Shown piece after piece: positions 34,831 to 46,851 of a stretch of DNA of 64,000 bases. The notes beneath the pieces are model-generated. The model worked only from the letters and a program-made list of their open reading frames with translations, was not told the origin of the DNA and ran no database searches. The stretch lies in assembly GCF_026210795.1 (NCBI RefSeq), contig NC_089431.1, positions 1,178,001 through 1,242,000 on the forward strand, in the 5' to 3' direction. Positions within the stretch are counted from its first letter, which is position 1. The number at the start of each line of letters is the position of its first letter. The position numbers and the translations under genes are program-made. This DNA is from Rhizophagus irregularis. Lineage: Eukaryota; Glomeromycota; Glomeromycetes; Glomerales; Glomeraceae.

Positions 34831-37411
34831 TTGCTTTAAATGGGTAATTTGCTTTAAATGGAATTCTTTGTTCCATTTATATCACGTGAACAGAATGTTC
34901 AAGTTTTTTCACCCATGGAACACGGATAAAATATAATCTAATCTCAGAAAAAAAATAAACATTATTGCTAAATTAAATTTGAATAAAAAAAAAAAAAGAA
35001 AGAAAGAAAATTAGTAATATGAATTTATTGAATTTACGATGTTCCAATACATAAAATTTCGGTATTGAAAATTTTTATTTTTTTTTATTACGGAGGAGAC
35101 GATAAACATTTCCGTAATAATATAATAATTGAATAATTGAGAAAAAAAAAATAATAATATTGTAATTATAACTTACATTAATATTTGTTTATTGATAAAT
35201 AATAATTTATTATTAGTTGACTCTATTGGTAGAAAAATTTGATTTTGTGCGAGAAAAATTTTTCGTTGGTTCACAAATTGTTTTAAGAGATGAAACTTTT
35301 GTTTTAATTTAGCAAGTAATATAAATAATAGTCTCGGGGAGATGATTTTTTCAGGTATCATTTTTTTTTTTTTTGTGTGTGGCTGCAAGATATTTTTAAA
35401 ATTTTATATATATAAAAATTAGTTATAAGGCAAGAATTTTTTTTTAATAAACAAGTATTACGGAGTTAGAAATTTCGCTATTTATTTATTTTTTTTTTAT
35501 TTTAGGGACTTTATTCCGAGACCCATAGAATTATCAATATAAAAATTTTCAAATATCACCAAAAAAATACACAAAAAAACACCCCCCTCACAAAAAAGGT
35601 AATTTCCAAGAATGCAAGATGCGTGTGATTACGTGTGATTATTTAGATAGGTTTGACAATTTCAATAATTCCTTTTAAAAAATTTTTCTTTTCCGAAACA
35701 TCTCATTTTTTGCAGTAACACAAAACAAAATATAGTAACTTTAAAAGGTCTAGGTTTGGATATATTTGTATATTTATTTTCAAACCTTAAATATAAACTG
35801 TACGGTTTCATGGTTCTCATACAGATCTTTATCAAATAAAGTAAAAAAAAAACATAATCCGGTTTTTTTACAGTTTTTAATATTGTTACATTATTTTAGA
35901 GCTGATTCTTATTTTTTTCTCTTATGCATTGCATTAAAACATGATCTACATTATATATGTCTAAATATTTTTTTTATTTTCTTTTTTTTTTAAAAAAAAA
36001 ACAAAGAAAAAAAATAACGTCATTTTTTCCCCATAAAATACAGATTACGATTTAATTTCTTTGTTATCAGAAAATTTAGATTTTGGGGAAAAGTACAATA
36101 TAATTTTCCTTGAATATAACTAGTTTAAGCCCAAATATTTTTTTCATAATGAACATTAAGCGTCGCGTAAATTTTTTTCCGTAAAAGGTTTATGCCACAT
36201 TAATACATGAAAGAATATTACAAAATTTGTACCATTTACGCGTTTTAACTTTATTTGAAATTTTCATTTGTACAAATTGATATAACCAATGCATCGATTT
36301 TTTTAATGTATTGTATTGATATTGTTTATTTATTGCTTGTTAAATCCCAAAAAGAATTATAAACTAAGCCTTAAAAATTTTTGAATTGAATTAAGTGGGG
36401 GACTTTTGCTCTTAAAAGTTGCACAACAGATTTGCACGTCATAAAGGATTTTTCAAAGCCTATTAAAATCACAATTGTGCAACTCTAAAACCGTCAAAGC
36501 ACCCTTTTCTGTAGTATATGACATCGAATTTATGGTCTTTAAAAAGATGTGGAAATTTTTTTTTGTACTAATGTAACATATAATCATTCATCTTGATTCG
36601 ATAAGAGATTTTAATTTTTTTCAATTTTTGTTAGTTGTCTAGGACTATTTGGAATTCTAATATTGGTAATGTGTGTAATTTGTTTATTATTTACATAAAT
36701 CATCACAAATCAGAATTCATTGTCGTAATTCGTAATCTTCGAAATTATGGTACGGGATGAATGGCTGATGATATTTGTGTAACATTTGTCAAAAAAGGCG
36801 AATCATTATAAGTATTATTATTGCACGGCTGGGGAAACTTTTTTTTTTTTTTAATAGAAAAAAAAAGTTGATTGTATTTTCCATTTTGTTTTTCATTCTT
36901 GTTTTTGTTTTTTTTCCTGCATAGTGAGATGTTTTATTTTTATTTTGAACTAAATATAAAAAAAGCGTATTAATTTAAATTTATGTAACATTCATAGTAC
37001 TATCATAGAGAAATAATGGATTATAAATAAATAAAAATGTTAAATTCGTTAGTTTTTTTTATAAATAAATAATAAATTCGTTATAATAAATGCATTTTTT
37101 TTTTTGCAATTTTTTTTTTACATTTTTCATATCTACCATATTTTTGTAATTGATTTCGTCATTATCTTGGATTATGGATTATAAATAAATAATGTTTAAT
37201 TCGTTAATTTTTTTATAAATAAATAATAAATTCGTTATAATAAATACATTTTTTTTTTTAACTTGGATAATTGTTACATATTTATCGGTCAGCGTTTCAA
37301 GAATTAAATATGAATTTAAATGCATATGTAATGTAAATATAAATTTTGATAATTTTCATAATATAAAAAAATATACAAAAAAAAAAATGCTAATAAATTT
37401 TACCTACTTTG
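34831..37411. other. gene-poor AT-rich stretch with a local duplication
   Basis: No gene is supported; open frames at 35173-35388 and 35766-35993 are low-complexity. Bases 37019-37104 and 37173-37254 are near-identical copies of ggattataaataaataa through aataaattcgttataataaa plus a T run, a tandem duplication with a period of about 154 bp. Confidence 0.5.
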
Positions 37412-37512
37412 CCCTATAAAATAAAATTCTGGAAAAAACTCCGATAAATGATAGTTTTTATTCCGAAGAAACTCCGACAAGTGATCATTTTTCTGAAAAA
37501 TTTTTTATAGGG
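37412..37512. repeat. small MITE of the CCCTAT family
   Basis: The 101-bp element has ends CCCTATAAAA and TTTTATAGGG. The flanks are ttg and tcg, one mismatch from a 3-bp duplication. Its interior contains two aactccgayaa motifs. It is related by its ends to 12289-13705 and 39688-39798. Confidence 0.6.
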
Positions 37513-38071
37513 TCGACAAGGAGTTTTCATATATTAAACCTAAAAAATTTTGTTTAAAAATATGTATACATTTATTTATGTTATCCGTTATTTACGTTGT
37601 TGTCATTCGATGCTTTCATACTTAATCTATTGAAGATTGCTTTGTTTATAACAATTTGTCGCAGAAACTTTATTTTTTTCGAAATATAATGATTGTAAAT
37701 AAATGTTGAATTATTATATTTCACATTTTTATTTAACGGCATCCTTTATAATTTTATTAAATATTTTTTCTTTCATAAATTTACATAGATAGTAATGATG
37801 TATATATGCGTTTATATGATATATATTAATGAGACATCGTTAATTCGATCAAATTTTTATCTCTGCATTTTGACAATCTTCATCATGATAATTTTCATCT
37901 TAATCTAAATATGTATATATATTAGTAAGAAAGAAAAAATTTCGTTAAATATATATCAACCAAAACATAATGATGTTATAATACGCTCAATTTTTTGTTT
38001 GTATATTTTTAATATAAAACACGACAAGAACGAACAACTTATCCATTTTCTCACTAGATATTTTTTATACG

Positions 38072-38860
38072 GTGCAGAACCTCTATAATAGGAACTTAAA
38101 AAAAATTGAATAAAATTTGATTTTATGATTGGATTTTAATTTTATAAAAAAAATTAAACTCTATTTATTAAAAGGAATTGATTTATAAAATAAAATAAAA
38201 AGTCTCAATTTTTCAGATTATGTAAGCATCACGTGATACATATATTAACCAATCAGAAATTAGAATTTTAGATATTAAAATTTATATAATATATTTATTT
38301 ATTGTATTTCATTATAAACTGATGAATCAGGTATATGATGATGAGATTTGTATTTTATTATATGTATTTTTTGATCAAATTAAAGTAAAATTACTTAGTT
38401 TTTGAATTTTTTCATTTATAAATTCATCTGAACTGTCTTTTAAATATTCACTTGATGGTATATAATTATAATCTATAACATTAAATTAACCTATATTTAA
38501 ACAACCTTATTTATTAAATCTTTTTTTGCAGTTTTAAAAATTTTTTTTCTTCTTAGCATATTAAAAAAAAAAATCTGTACATTAAATATGGCTAAAAAAA
38601 CTTGTAATACAAAAATTTAAACTAGTCTCAATTTTAACTAAATTTAATCAATATATTTAAATTACAGATTTTTAAACAGCTAAAACTCAGCCAAAATTTA
38701 ATTTAGAAAAAAAATAACCGATAATTTTTAAAGCTAATGGTCATATCTATAAAAATTATCGGTTAAATTTTTTAATTTAATATAAAAAAATTTTTTTTTA
38801 GGAATTTATAATCAATCAATTGTTATTATACATAAGTAGTTGAGTATAGAGGTTCTGCAC
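38072..38860. mobile_element. non-autonomous element with 16-bp perfect terminal inverted repeats
   Basis: The arms gtgcagaacctctata (38072-38087) and tatagaggttctgcac (38845-38860) are perfect inverted repeats 789 bp apart. The interior is AT-rich with no ORF. A cytosine-poor segment repeats aaaattatcggttaaat-type motifs near 38700-38780. The target duplication is not clear. Confidence 0.6.
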
Positions 38861-39346
38861 TATAGATTTCCTTTTTATAAAAAGTTAAACATATTGTTGG
38901 ATTTTACCAATCGGTTGGACTTTGTGGTTAATACCTTTGGGTCATTTCATCCCACACATGTCGACGACGATCACTGTCGTTATGTGAACTTTGTGCGAAT
39001 CAAATAACTTACCACGGTAATTTGCCAATTTTTTAATTTCTTAATTCTGGTAAAATTAGCCAATTTTAACCGGATTTACATCTAGTGTAACACAAGTACC
39101 CGCAGGTAAAATTACTCGGGGAGTTAGACGTACGGTCGTACGGTATATGCTGCCAAAGTTCAAAATTGACGACATGTTCATGTAATAATCCAAAATAAGG
39201 TTCCACTTATAATTTAAGGAATTTATGTGAACTACATCCCGTTTCTCTATTTTTGAATGAAGATTGATGATTTTAAAAATTTGCAAGTTTTAAAAAAATC
39301 TAGTTATTTTGCTTTGCATTTATTGTATATTTATAGTGTTCCGAAA

Positions 39347-39632
39347 GGGTATTTAGGGGTCGGGTTGGAGTCGCACGATTTGATGACCCGTAACCCGCAT
39401 GAACTCGTCCTGGCCCGTCGGGGTTATACCTTTATTTTGACCCGGCGACCCGAATCTTTTTATTATATTTTTAACTAAAAAGTTAAATTTTTTTTATTTT
39501 AAATACAACCTGATGGGTCGAACCCGGGTTATCCGAGTCAGACTATAATTGGATCAAGTCGAATCCGGGTCATTACTTTTACGCTCGGGTCGATTTCGAA
39601 TACACCTCAAAACTCGACCCGACTCCCTTATT
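39347..39632. repeat. GC-richer repeat patch of gggtcg/cgaccc motifs
   Basis: This patch is distinctly richer in G and C than its surroundings and is built from gacccg and gggtcg hexamers on both strands. The outer parts are taggggtcgggttggagtcg and, inverted, aactcgacccgactccctta, so it looks like a foldback element. No coding is supported; a 73-codon frame at 39257-39478 crosses its left edge. Confidence 0.55.
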
Positions 39633-39687
39633 ATATATACGTATTCTTTTTTAAAAATTTATCTTGTATTTGAAGGTGGCGTGACAA

Positions 39688-39798
39688 CCCTATAAAAAAT
39701 ATTTTAGAAAATTGATCACATCGAAATTTTTTTGGAATGAAAACTAAAAAAAAATGATCATTTGTCGGAATTTTTCTCAGAAAAATTTTTTATTAGGG
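39688..39798. repeat. small MITE of the CCCTAT family with CAA target duplication
   Basis: The 111-bp element has ends CCCTATAAAAAATATTTT and AAAAATTTTTTATTAGGG. CAA occurs immediately on both sides (39685-39687 and 39799-39801). It is the clearest small member of the family. Confidence 0.7.
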
Positions 39799-39801
39799 CA
39801 A

Positions 39802-40672
39802 ATGAGACGTTAAAAGGAGACACTTTTCAAAATTGTGCTACCCCCCTATAGATCATCTAATAAAAAAATTATTACCAGACAAAAATTGGACAATATTGTC
39901 CTGTAATCATCCTGTAATCGTCTGCAATTATAATCACTCAATAATCATAAGATAATGAAAAAACCCACTTTTATAAATTAAATAATCGGAATATTAGTAT
40001 ATTTAATAATAAATACAAGTATAGTATCGTGTTTAAGTGTTACATAAATATTTGGAACTAGTAGACTAAGAAATACAAAAATGTAATTAATTTATTGTAA
40101 AGAAAAAAAAATAACATATAATAAATATAAGAATGAAATAAATATATAAATACAAATAAATTATAATACTAGATATACGAAATAAAATAAAGATATATAT
40201 ATATATATATGTCAATATGCTAGATATCAGTTTCTACAACAGATGCAGCATTTATGATCGTGTATATTATTTCTCTTTCTTTCCAATAATTTTCTCGAGA
40301 TTTATGAGAAAATAGATACGAACCTTCTTTTTTATGATAATGATACAATTTGTTATTGATTTTAACTCCACAATAAAACTTTCATAGTCATTAAGAAATT
40401 TTAGATGGAAGAAAAACGTGATTTTACCTTATTCATTTAATTCAATGATCAAAATTTTCTGAAGCTATATAATTGAACAATAGCATATCGTTAAATAAAA
40501 CATAATAATAATAACAATAATTACTTACTTTAAATAATCACTATCTCGTTATCATTGCTAAGTAACTTAATATATAATAAATACATTAATTGTGCAAGTG
40601 TCTTACAGACATTCTGACTATTTTTTCATTTATATAGAAGTATGATTTTAAAAACATTATTTTAAATAAAAT
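39802..40672. other. AT-rich 3' flank of kinase K1
   Basis: No gene is seen. On the minus strand at about 40625-40605, aaaatag followed by tcagaatgtct and GTAAGA matches the short fifth exon of kinases K2-K4. A spliced C-terminal extension of K1 may once have existed or may still exist. Confidence 0.4.
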
Positions 40673-42269
40673 TTAAACATTACCTGAATCTGAAGAATTT
40701 ATTGGTTCTGAAAGATTTTGAAAATCTAAAAGTTTACTAACATAAAATGCTTGAGAATGAATACTAATATTTTTAGACTTATTTTTATTTGATCCACTTT
40801 TATATTCATTTTCTCTAATTTGTTTCCATTCCTTTACTTGAGAAAAAATTTCACTATCATTATTCAATTTTTCATCGTCCCATTCTTTTAACATTTGATA
40901 TAATTCTTTAATAGTTGGTCTATTTTCAGCTTTGGAATCCCAACATTTTACAATTAAATCTTCAAATAATTTTGGAGTACCTTTGTAAATTTTTGGTCTA
41001 AATCCTTTACATATGTTCTCGGCCAAAATATAATCGTGAGGAATATCACTAAATGGAATTTCTTCAGATATAAATTCGTTCATTATGACTCCAAATGAAA
41101 AAATATCCGATTCTTTTGTATATTGATGGTTACGTAGAACTTCTGGTGCCGTATAAGGAAGAACCCCATAAATTTGTCCTTTAATTGATTGCTCTTTATT
41201 TGCTGGTTGGCAAATTCCCACATCACTTATATAAGGATAATAATTTTTAAACAATATATTGCCCGGATGAAAATTTTTATGAACTTTATCAGCATCATGG
41301 ATATTCATAAGACCTTTCGCAATTGCCAATAAATCATAAATTTTTGAATTATATTCGGGTTGCTGATTTAAATAATAATGTCTCAAATTTCCATCCATAC
41401 AATATTCTAAAACCACCATATAATCTTTGGTATTTGGATCTTGAGTAATTCCATAATATGAAATAATATTCTCAAAATAAATATGAAGTTGAGACTTTAT
41501 CTAGTAACAAAAGTGAAAATTTTAGATTATATATATATATATATATTACGATTATAAAATTATTATCACGGTATTTTTTTTTAAATTACCTCATCTAAAA
41601 ATTCAGTACTTATATCAAAAGAATGATTCAAACTTTTTAATACAACACGTTTATTTGAAGACCTTATCCATTTTTGACTTTCAATAGACCAACATTCAAT
41701 ATAACCATCATGCCAATCAGCCGCATAAATTTTACCAAATCCTCCTTCGTCTACATAAGTAACATTTTGAAAATTTTCAAAAGGTATCCACTCAAGACAT
41801 TTTGTGTAATATACAGCATTAAGCTGTGAATATTGTAATAATTCATCAATCTCTTTATTTTCACTAGTCCAATTTTCAAAATTTTCCTGAAGTCTTTTTG
41901 AATTACAAAATTGACACCATTTTTTCCCTGTTCCAGGTTCATTACATTCTCCACATATTCCATATACTTCTTCTCTTTTTTCTAAATCTTCCATGTAAAC
42001 TACTCCTTTATTTGTAATTTCTTCTTCTAATATAATAGTTGGATCAATAGAAGGAGAAATTGTGACATGAACCTTTTTTTTAAAAAAAAAATAAAGAAAA
42101 AAAATATATATCATTATTATTTTAAATACATATTATAATAATAATCGATAACAAATAAAAATAGAATAAAATTTTTTACTTGATATTTACTACTATCAAC
42201 ATATCTCCATGAATTTTTTGGTTTTTCTTTGGACGTTTCTTTCGAGACTTCCATACTAAATTGTTCCAT
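40673..42269 (-). CDS. TKL-like protein kinase K1, catalytic Asp replaced (candidate pseudokinase)
   Basis: Three exons, 42269-42180, 42072-41590 and 41500-40673, give 466 residues. The start is set by comparison with K3 and K4, whose first exons have the same EKPKN core and end YQ. Exon 2 has the family-specific Cys module CGEC...WCQFCNSKR, a Trp/Ile linker, the Gly loop VDEGGFGKIYAADW and the VLKSL lysine. Exon 3 has the C-lobe. Its catalytic loop reads HKNFHPGN instead of HKDFHSGN, so the catalytic Asp is Asn267 (codon AAT, 41275-41273). The metal-binding Asp remains in YISDVGIC, and APEVLR and CW...NRP motifs are intact. A terminal GT (TTCAG-GTAATG) could allow splicing to a further exon. 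It lies on the opposite strand to the other kinases. It probably binds but may not transfer phosphate. Confidence 0.85.
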
Positions 42270-42329
42270 ACTATAATTGGATTTAATAATTGTTGTTAAT
42301 GAACTTTTTCGATTTTTTAAAAGTATATT

Positions 42330-42507
42330 TATCGCCATTTTCAAAATGGTGTACGCAGTTTATTTGTGATTGTATATTTGAATACCAATATTCGCCCGGT
42401 TTTCATTCGGTTTTTGTCCATATTTCGTCCGGTTTTTCGTCCGGTTTTCGGGTTTCTTTTTTTTTTATTCAAATTTAACTGCGTACATCATTTTGAAAAC
42501 GGCGATA
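42330..42507. mobile_element. mariner-like MITE upstream of K1
   Basis: The terminal inverted repeats are 31 bp with two mismatches: tatcgccattttcaaaatgg and gtacgcagtt on the left, and aactgcgtac and atcattttgaaaacggcgat on the right. TA lies at both outer ends, as in Tc1/mariner-type MITEs. The interior has ccggtttt repeats. It begins about 60 bp upstream of the proposed K1 start. A partial copy lies at 15869-15938. Confidence 0.8.
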
Positions 42508-43887
42508 ATCCAAAAAAATAAATTTACCTCGAAAAATGAAATTCGTTATAAAGTATTTAGAGTTGTTTTATAGATAAAAGAACAATAATACGCACGGAGT
42601 ACGGACTCTCGGAGTTTGTCAATAGATGTTGCGCCATATACCACGTGAATTAAGTAGTTACGGTATTTTCCGAGGGCTACCGTAAAATTCGGAAAAACTC
42701 CTTTAACGATATGTTTTCTTTGTATGCTTAAAAAGCACTTGATTGAAAAATAGCTAATCGAATGTCGGTTTTTTTTTCTTCAAAGATTCTATATTTTCGA
42801 TGATCGATCCGCATCATGACGATCAATCAAATTATATATATATATATATATTCAAATTTGTTTAATCATTAGCCAGATTATATACTTTTTTTTCCGTTGG
42901 GCTTAGCTTAAATATTTTGCTTATACTTTCCTATTTTATAAAATAATAGTAATTTTTTTTTTTGATAAATCAGAAGATTTTTCCTTCGAATTTTCGAATT
43001 CTTTTAAGTGACAAAGTGACTCCTAATTTTTTTTTCTCGCAGCTTGTTTACGGAGGTTTTTCGGAATTCGGATCTAGACGGAGAGTCATACCTTTGTTGT
43101 GAAACAGTGATACAAATCATAACATAGAATTTGCAATCCAAAAAGTTTCATTTGTGGTATTCATATGCACTTTGATTTTTAATTTAAACCCATAAGATTA
43201 TTTCCGACTTTTTTTTTTTCACCGTTCATTAAAATCCAGATTCTGAGATTTTTAGAATTTACATTACTAAGTTTCTGTATAACCTTCGTTGTTCTTGTGT
43301 CATGATGGAACCAATAAAAAACAAATCTTGATATATAAAATAATAATAATAATAATAATATTGTTTATACTACGGGTACGGGTACTACGGGTACTACGGG
43401 GGTACAAACACAGCTGCAAAAAAAAAAAATTTTTTTTTTACAAAATTTTTCCGCATTTTATACATCAAAATATTGTAAATATTTATTACCAAACAAATAA
43501 TACCAAATAAATATTACTAATGTCAAAATTTTTTTTTGCGGTTATAATATTTATTTAATTGAAATAAAAAGTAATTCCGACGCATATTTTTCTTTGAATC
43601 AATTCAAAACAATTAAAAAAAAAAATAGTTATTTTTAGTCATGCATGTACGGAATGTGCATTTGATGTAATTATATACGATGGTTGATAATCGCATACGT
43701 CATTACTATCCAAGAAGACTTAATAAATCACGTGCCATTTGATTTTGGAAATACGTATAATATAAAAAATGAGCACAATACAAAAATAAATTATTATAAA
43801 CAAAATAAATATACAAATATCTAAACAATATAACTCTAACGCGTTAACATATTATATTTCCTAGTCACTTGATATTAATCATCATGG
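42508..43887. other. intergenic stretch
   Basis: No gene is supported. It contains (AT)n at about 42833-42852, (aat)n at 43341-43362 and a gggtactac repeat at 43374-43402. The 73-codon frame at 43289-43510 is low-complexity. Confidence 0.45.
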
Positions 43888-44409
43888 TTAATAAAACGAT
43901 TGTTCTAATTGTTTGTTCAGCAATTTCTTTCTCTGATCCGTCTTTATTTGACCCACCTTTTCGCTATACGAATTTTTCACGGTTATTGGCTGTTTACTCC
44001 AGCAAAAACTTGCTAATTTTGAGAACTGTTTCATAGTGAAGTTATAACCTGATTGTTTCAGATGTGACATGTATTTTTTTTAATTGTCCCGAAAGATCTT
44101 TATAATAACCTTTCACATTTTCAGGTTCACTATTCCACAAAAGGGCCGCGAAGGGAGAGAGTAGTTGCATAGGTATTATTAATTTTCTTGTTTTCAGATA
44201 ATTAGTGAAATATATTCGATACATTATGAAACCATTACCTGCGTTCATTTTACTCAAATCGATAATTTTATTTTCATTTTTGTTGACATATTCTTCTACT
44301 TTTATGTATGGAGGAAAAATCGGTCTGTAATACTCAAGAATTAAATTATTAAGTAGTCATCATACAAGGCTTGTGAGTATGAAGGATCATTATAAAGTAT
44401 TGTAGTCAT
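43888..44409 (-). pseudogene. HMG-box (MATA-HMG-like) gene relic with one and a half boxes
   Basis: Read on the minus strand, an ATG at 44409 opens about 18 codons (MTTILYNDPSYSQ). After a one-base shift a second frame runs from about 44356 to 44042. That frame has RPIFPPYIKVEE, the usual upstream motif of Rhizophagus MATA-HMG proteins, then an HMG box: GNGFIMYRIYF, MQLLSPFAALLWNSEPENVK and YYKDLS. A third frame (44070-43888) holds the second half of another HMG box, SGYNFTMKQFSKLASFCWS and QPITVKNSYSEKV, without its first helix. The frames overlap out of phase. It is therefore a decayed tandem-box or chimeric copy, though an unresolved intron cannot be excluded. HMG-box proteins of this group bind DNA and are greatly expanded in these fungi. 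Confidence 0.7.
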
Positions 44410-45259
44410 AATATATCATAAGATATATTATTATGATCTAAATAATATAAAAAAAATTTGGTTTATAAAGGGTTTCAAATGGCTTATTTTCTAACGTATA
44501 ATCTTCATCTTTGCTAGTGTCTTATTTCAAAACTTATTATTTAAAGACATTTTTTTTTATATACGAAAAAAAAAATACCGGAGTTTAACTGACTTTCTAA
44601 ATGTTACACGACAGTTCTTAATAAAGTAACCTATGAAAGAGAAAGAAAAGTTTAACCTAATCAAACATAACGCCATAATAACGCCTAATCAACTTATCAA
44701 AAAAATCAACGTAAAAATGGAAATATGGAAATGTCGGATAAACAAAAACCAAATTTACAATTTTCCGCTTTTCCTTTTTATGATGCATTGCTTAAACTTG
44801 TATAAAAAAACGGGCGTTATATTTATATCTATATATCTATATTTACCTGAGTCCAGATTTAACTGTATTTGTGTTTGATTGAAAAAAAACTGTACATTTT
44901 GATTAACGTACATTATGAAAGAATAAAGGAAATCTGTAACACAACCTTTCATCACTAGGTTTCTTTGTGTAGTTTCCCATTTTGGAAAATCACAAAATAG
45001 ATATTTGTTTCCCTCATAAAAATACTTTTGTTTGATTTTTATTTCGTACTAAAATCCTTTTTTTCTACCATTTTCATATTATGGATTATAACTAAAAAGG
45101 TCTAACCGTTTTCTTTCATGAAAAAGTCTTTCTCTTTTTTTTTTAAAAAAAAAAAATTCGCATAGAAAACATTTATATAATAAATATATTATGATACTGT
45201 AGGAAAAAAAAATATTTATTATTCATTATACATATTACTATCCTTAACTTCATTGTAAA
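44410..45259. other. intergenic stretch between HMG relic and Myb gene
   Basis: No gene is supported; open frames at 44633-44878 (plus) and 44755-44955 (minus) overlap each other and show no domain. Confidence 0.4.
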
Positions 45260-46035
45260 ATGCCACCTCACAAAAAAATGAGATCGAGAACGGAAGGAGA
45301 CGTTATTAAATCAGGACCATATACCAACGAGGTAGATGTATTTATTACTTTAACTCGATACTTTTTTTTATGGAGAACGAAGAAAAGGTATTAATCGTGA
45401 TTTTAATTTTTCAATAAATTTTATATAGGAGGATGCTCAACTTATAGAATTATATGAACAACATTCTGATAAAGTAGATAAGTGGAAAATAATCGCAGGT
45501 AATTTAAATCGTAATTATAAAAGTATTCGTGAGCGGTGAGTTTTATAATGATTACATTCGAAAATACAAAAAAATATTTTTATTTCCCCTTTATTTAATT
45601 TTACTAAACTTTCTATTACCGTTAACGTCGTACATACTAGATATGTCAATCATTTGGATCAAACTAGTTTGTATCTTGCTTTCACAAACAACTTACTTGA
45701 ATTATTTTTTGATTACGCGAAAACACTATACTAACACTCAAACTCGTTTTGTCAACGCAATAGTTGATAAATCAGACCTAACAGCCGATGAAAAACGCGA
45801 GATTGATGATCTTCAAACTAACCCATGTTATAATAAGAAATATCGCAACAAGTGGCCAGAAATAGCAAAGAAATTATCATTAAATAGAAAACAAGGTAGA
45901 AGAACAGAATTACAAATTAAAAATTATTGGAATAGTAAAGAACGAACTCAAAAACGTAAAAATAAAAATAAGGAACGAAGTTATGAACGAATTTCAAACA
46001 TCATGAATATAAAAAATATTATAAGAGACGTTTAA
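45260..46035 (+). CDS. Myb/SANT DNA-binding protein, junction unresolved
   Basis: Exon 1 (45260-45331) encodes MPPHKK to GPYTNE. Exon 2 (45429-45535) encodes EDAQLIELYEQHSD, KWKIIAGNLNR and SIRER, together the first Myb repeat, with Trp spacing as in fungal Myb proteins. A second repeat is in the frame ending at 46035: LTADEKREIDDL, KWPEIAKKLS and RRTELQIKNYWNSK, then a basic tail (QKRKNKNKERS). The GTGAGT after SIRER is a good donor. Every AG between it and the second repeat gives the wrong phase, and no AG precedes TRFVNAIVDK. Either an unusual acceptor is used or a small indel has broken the gene. The protein would be a nuclear transcription regulator. Confidence 0.6.
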
Positions 46036-46851
46036 TCAAATTCATTCTTTTAAATTATTATCATCCGGTTTTTAATTATTGAGATTATAATAAATTCAAT
46101 AAATCTTTTCCTAAAAAAAAAAGATATAAGATTCATTAGAATATATAAAATTTTTTATCGCAAAAAAAAATGATAATTAGTAATCCGGATTAACTGATTT
46201 TTAAATTTTATGAAATTATTTGTATCTCTTATGGCAAGCAATGTTTAAAACTCATCCATTAAACACTAAATCATTTTAGGATGAGCTAATAGGCATTCAT
46301 TTAAAAAAAATGCAATACGATTTTTTTGAATTCTTACTGTATATGCATACTGTACCGCATATAGTGTAAAGGTAAAAATAATGCCCTTCAAATACTCTTA
46401 CTTTAATGTATAATGTAATTTTGACTCAGTGTTTCATATATTAACAAAATCAATAACCATTTGTTTATTTGTTAGACTTGAAATAAACATTCACCGGGAA
46501 AATATCACGCGATAATGCGGGAACGCTTAAAGTTAAATACAGTATATATATTTGAATACTACCACTTTGATGCGTAGTAAAAATAATATTTTCTTGCATC
46601 GGAAAAAAGTTATATAAAAAATCGACAAACTAAATATAAACGAATGATTTTTTTTTTAGACGCTGCGTGCCATTCAAAAATTGATTTTATAATGAGTTTT
46701 CAAATTAGGTATAGTGACAAACATGATTTGCCTTCGGACATAAATACTCCGAAATCCGAAATCCGTAAATCGTTCGAAATTCTCAAATTCAATTCACTTT
46801 AAAATTGATTATAACAATAATAATATATTATTGTTTTATTTATTAATTTAA
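46036..46851. other. AT-rich intergenic DNA
   Basis: No gene or element boundary is supported. Confidence 0.4.

Noticed and set aside
39520-39545. gggtcgaacccgggtta, resembling a tRNA T-arm
   Set aside because: It is part of a gacccg/gggtcg repeat patch, with no acceptor or anticodon arms around it. No tRNA could be supported in the window by eye.
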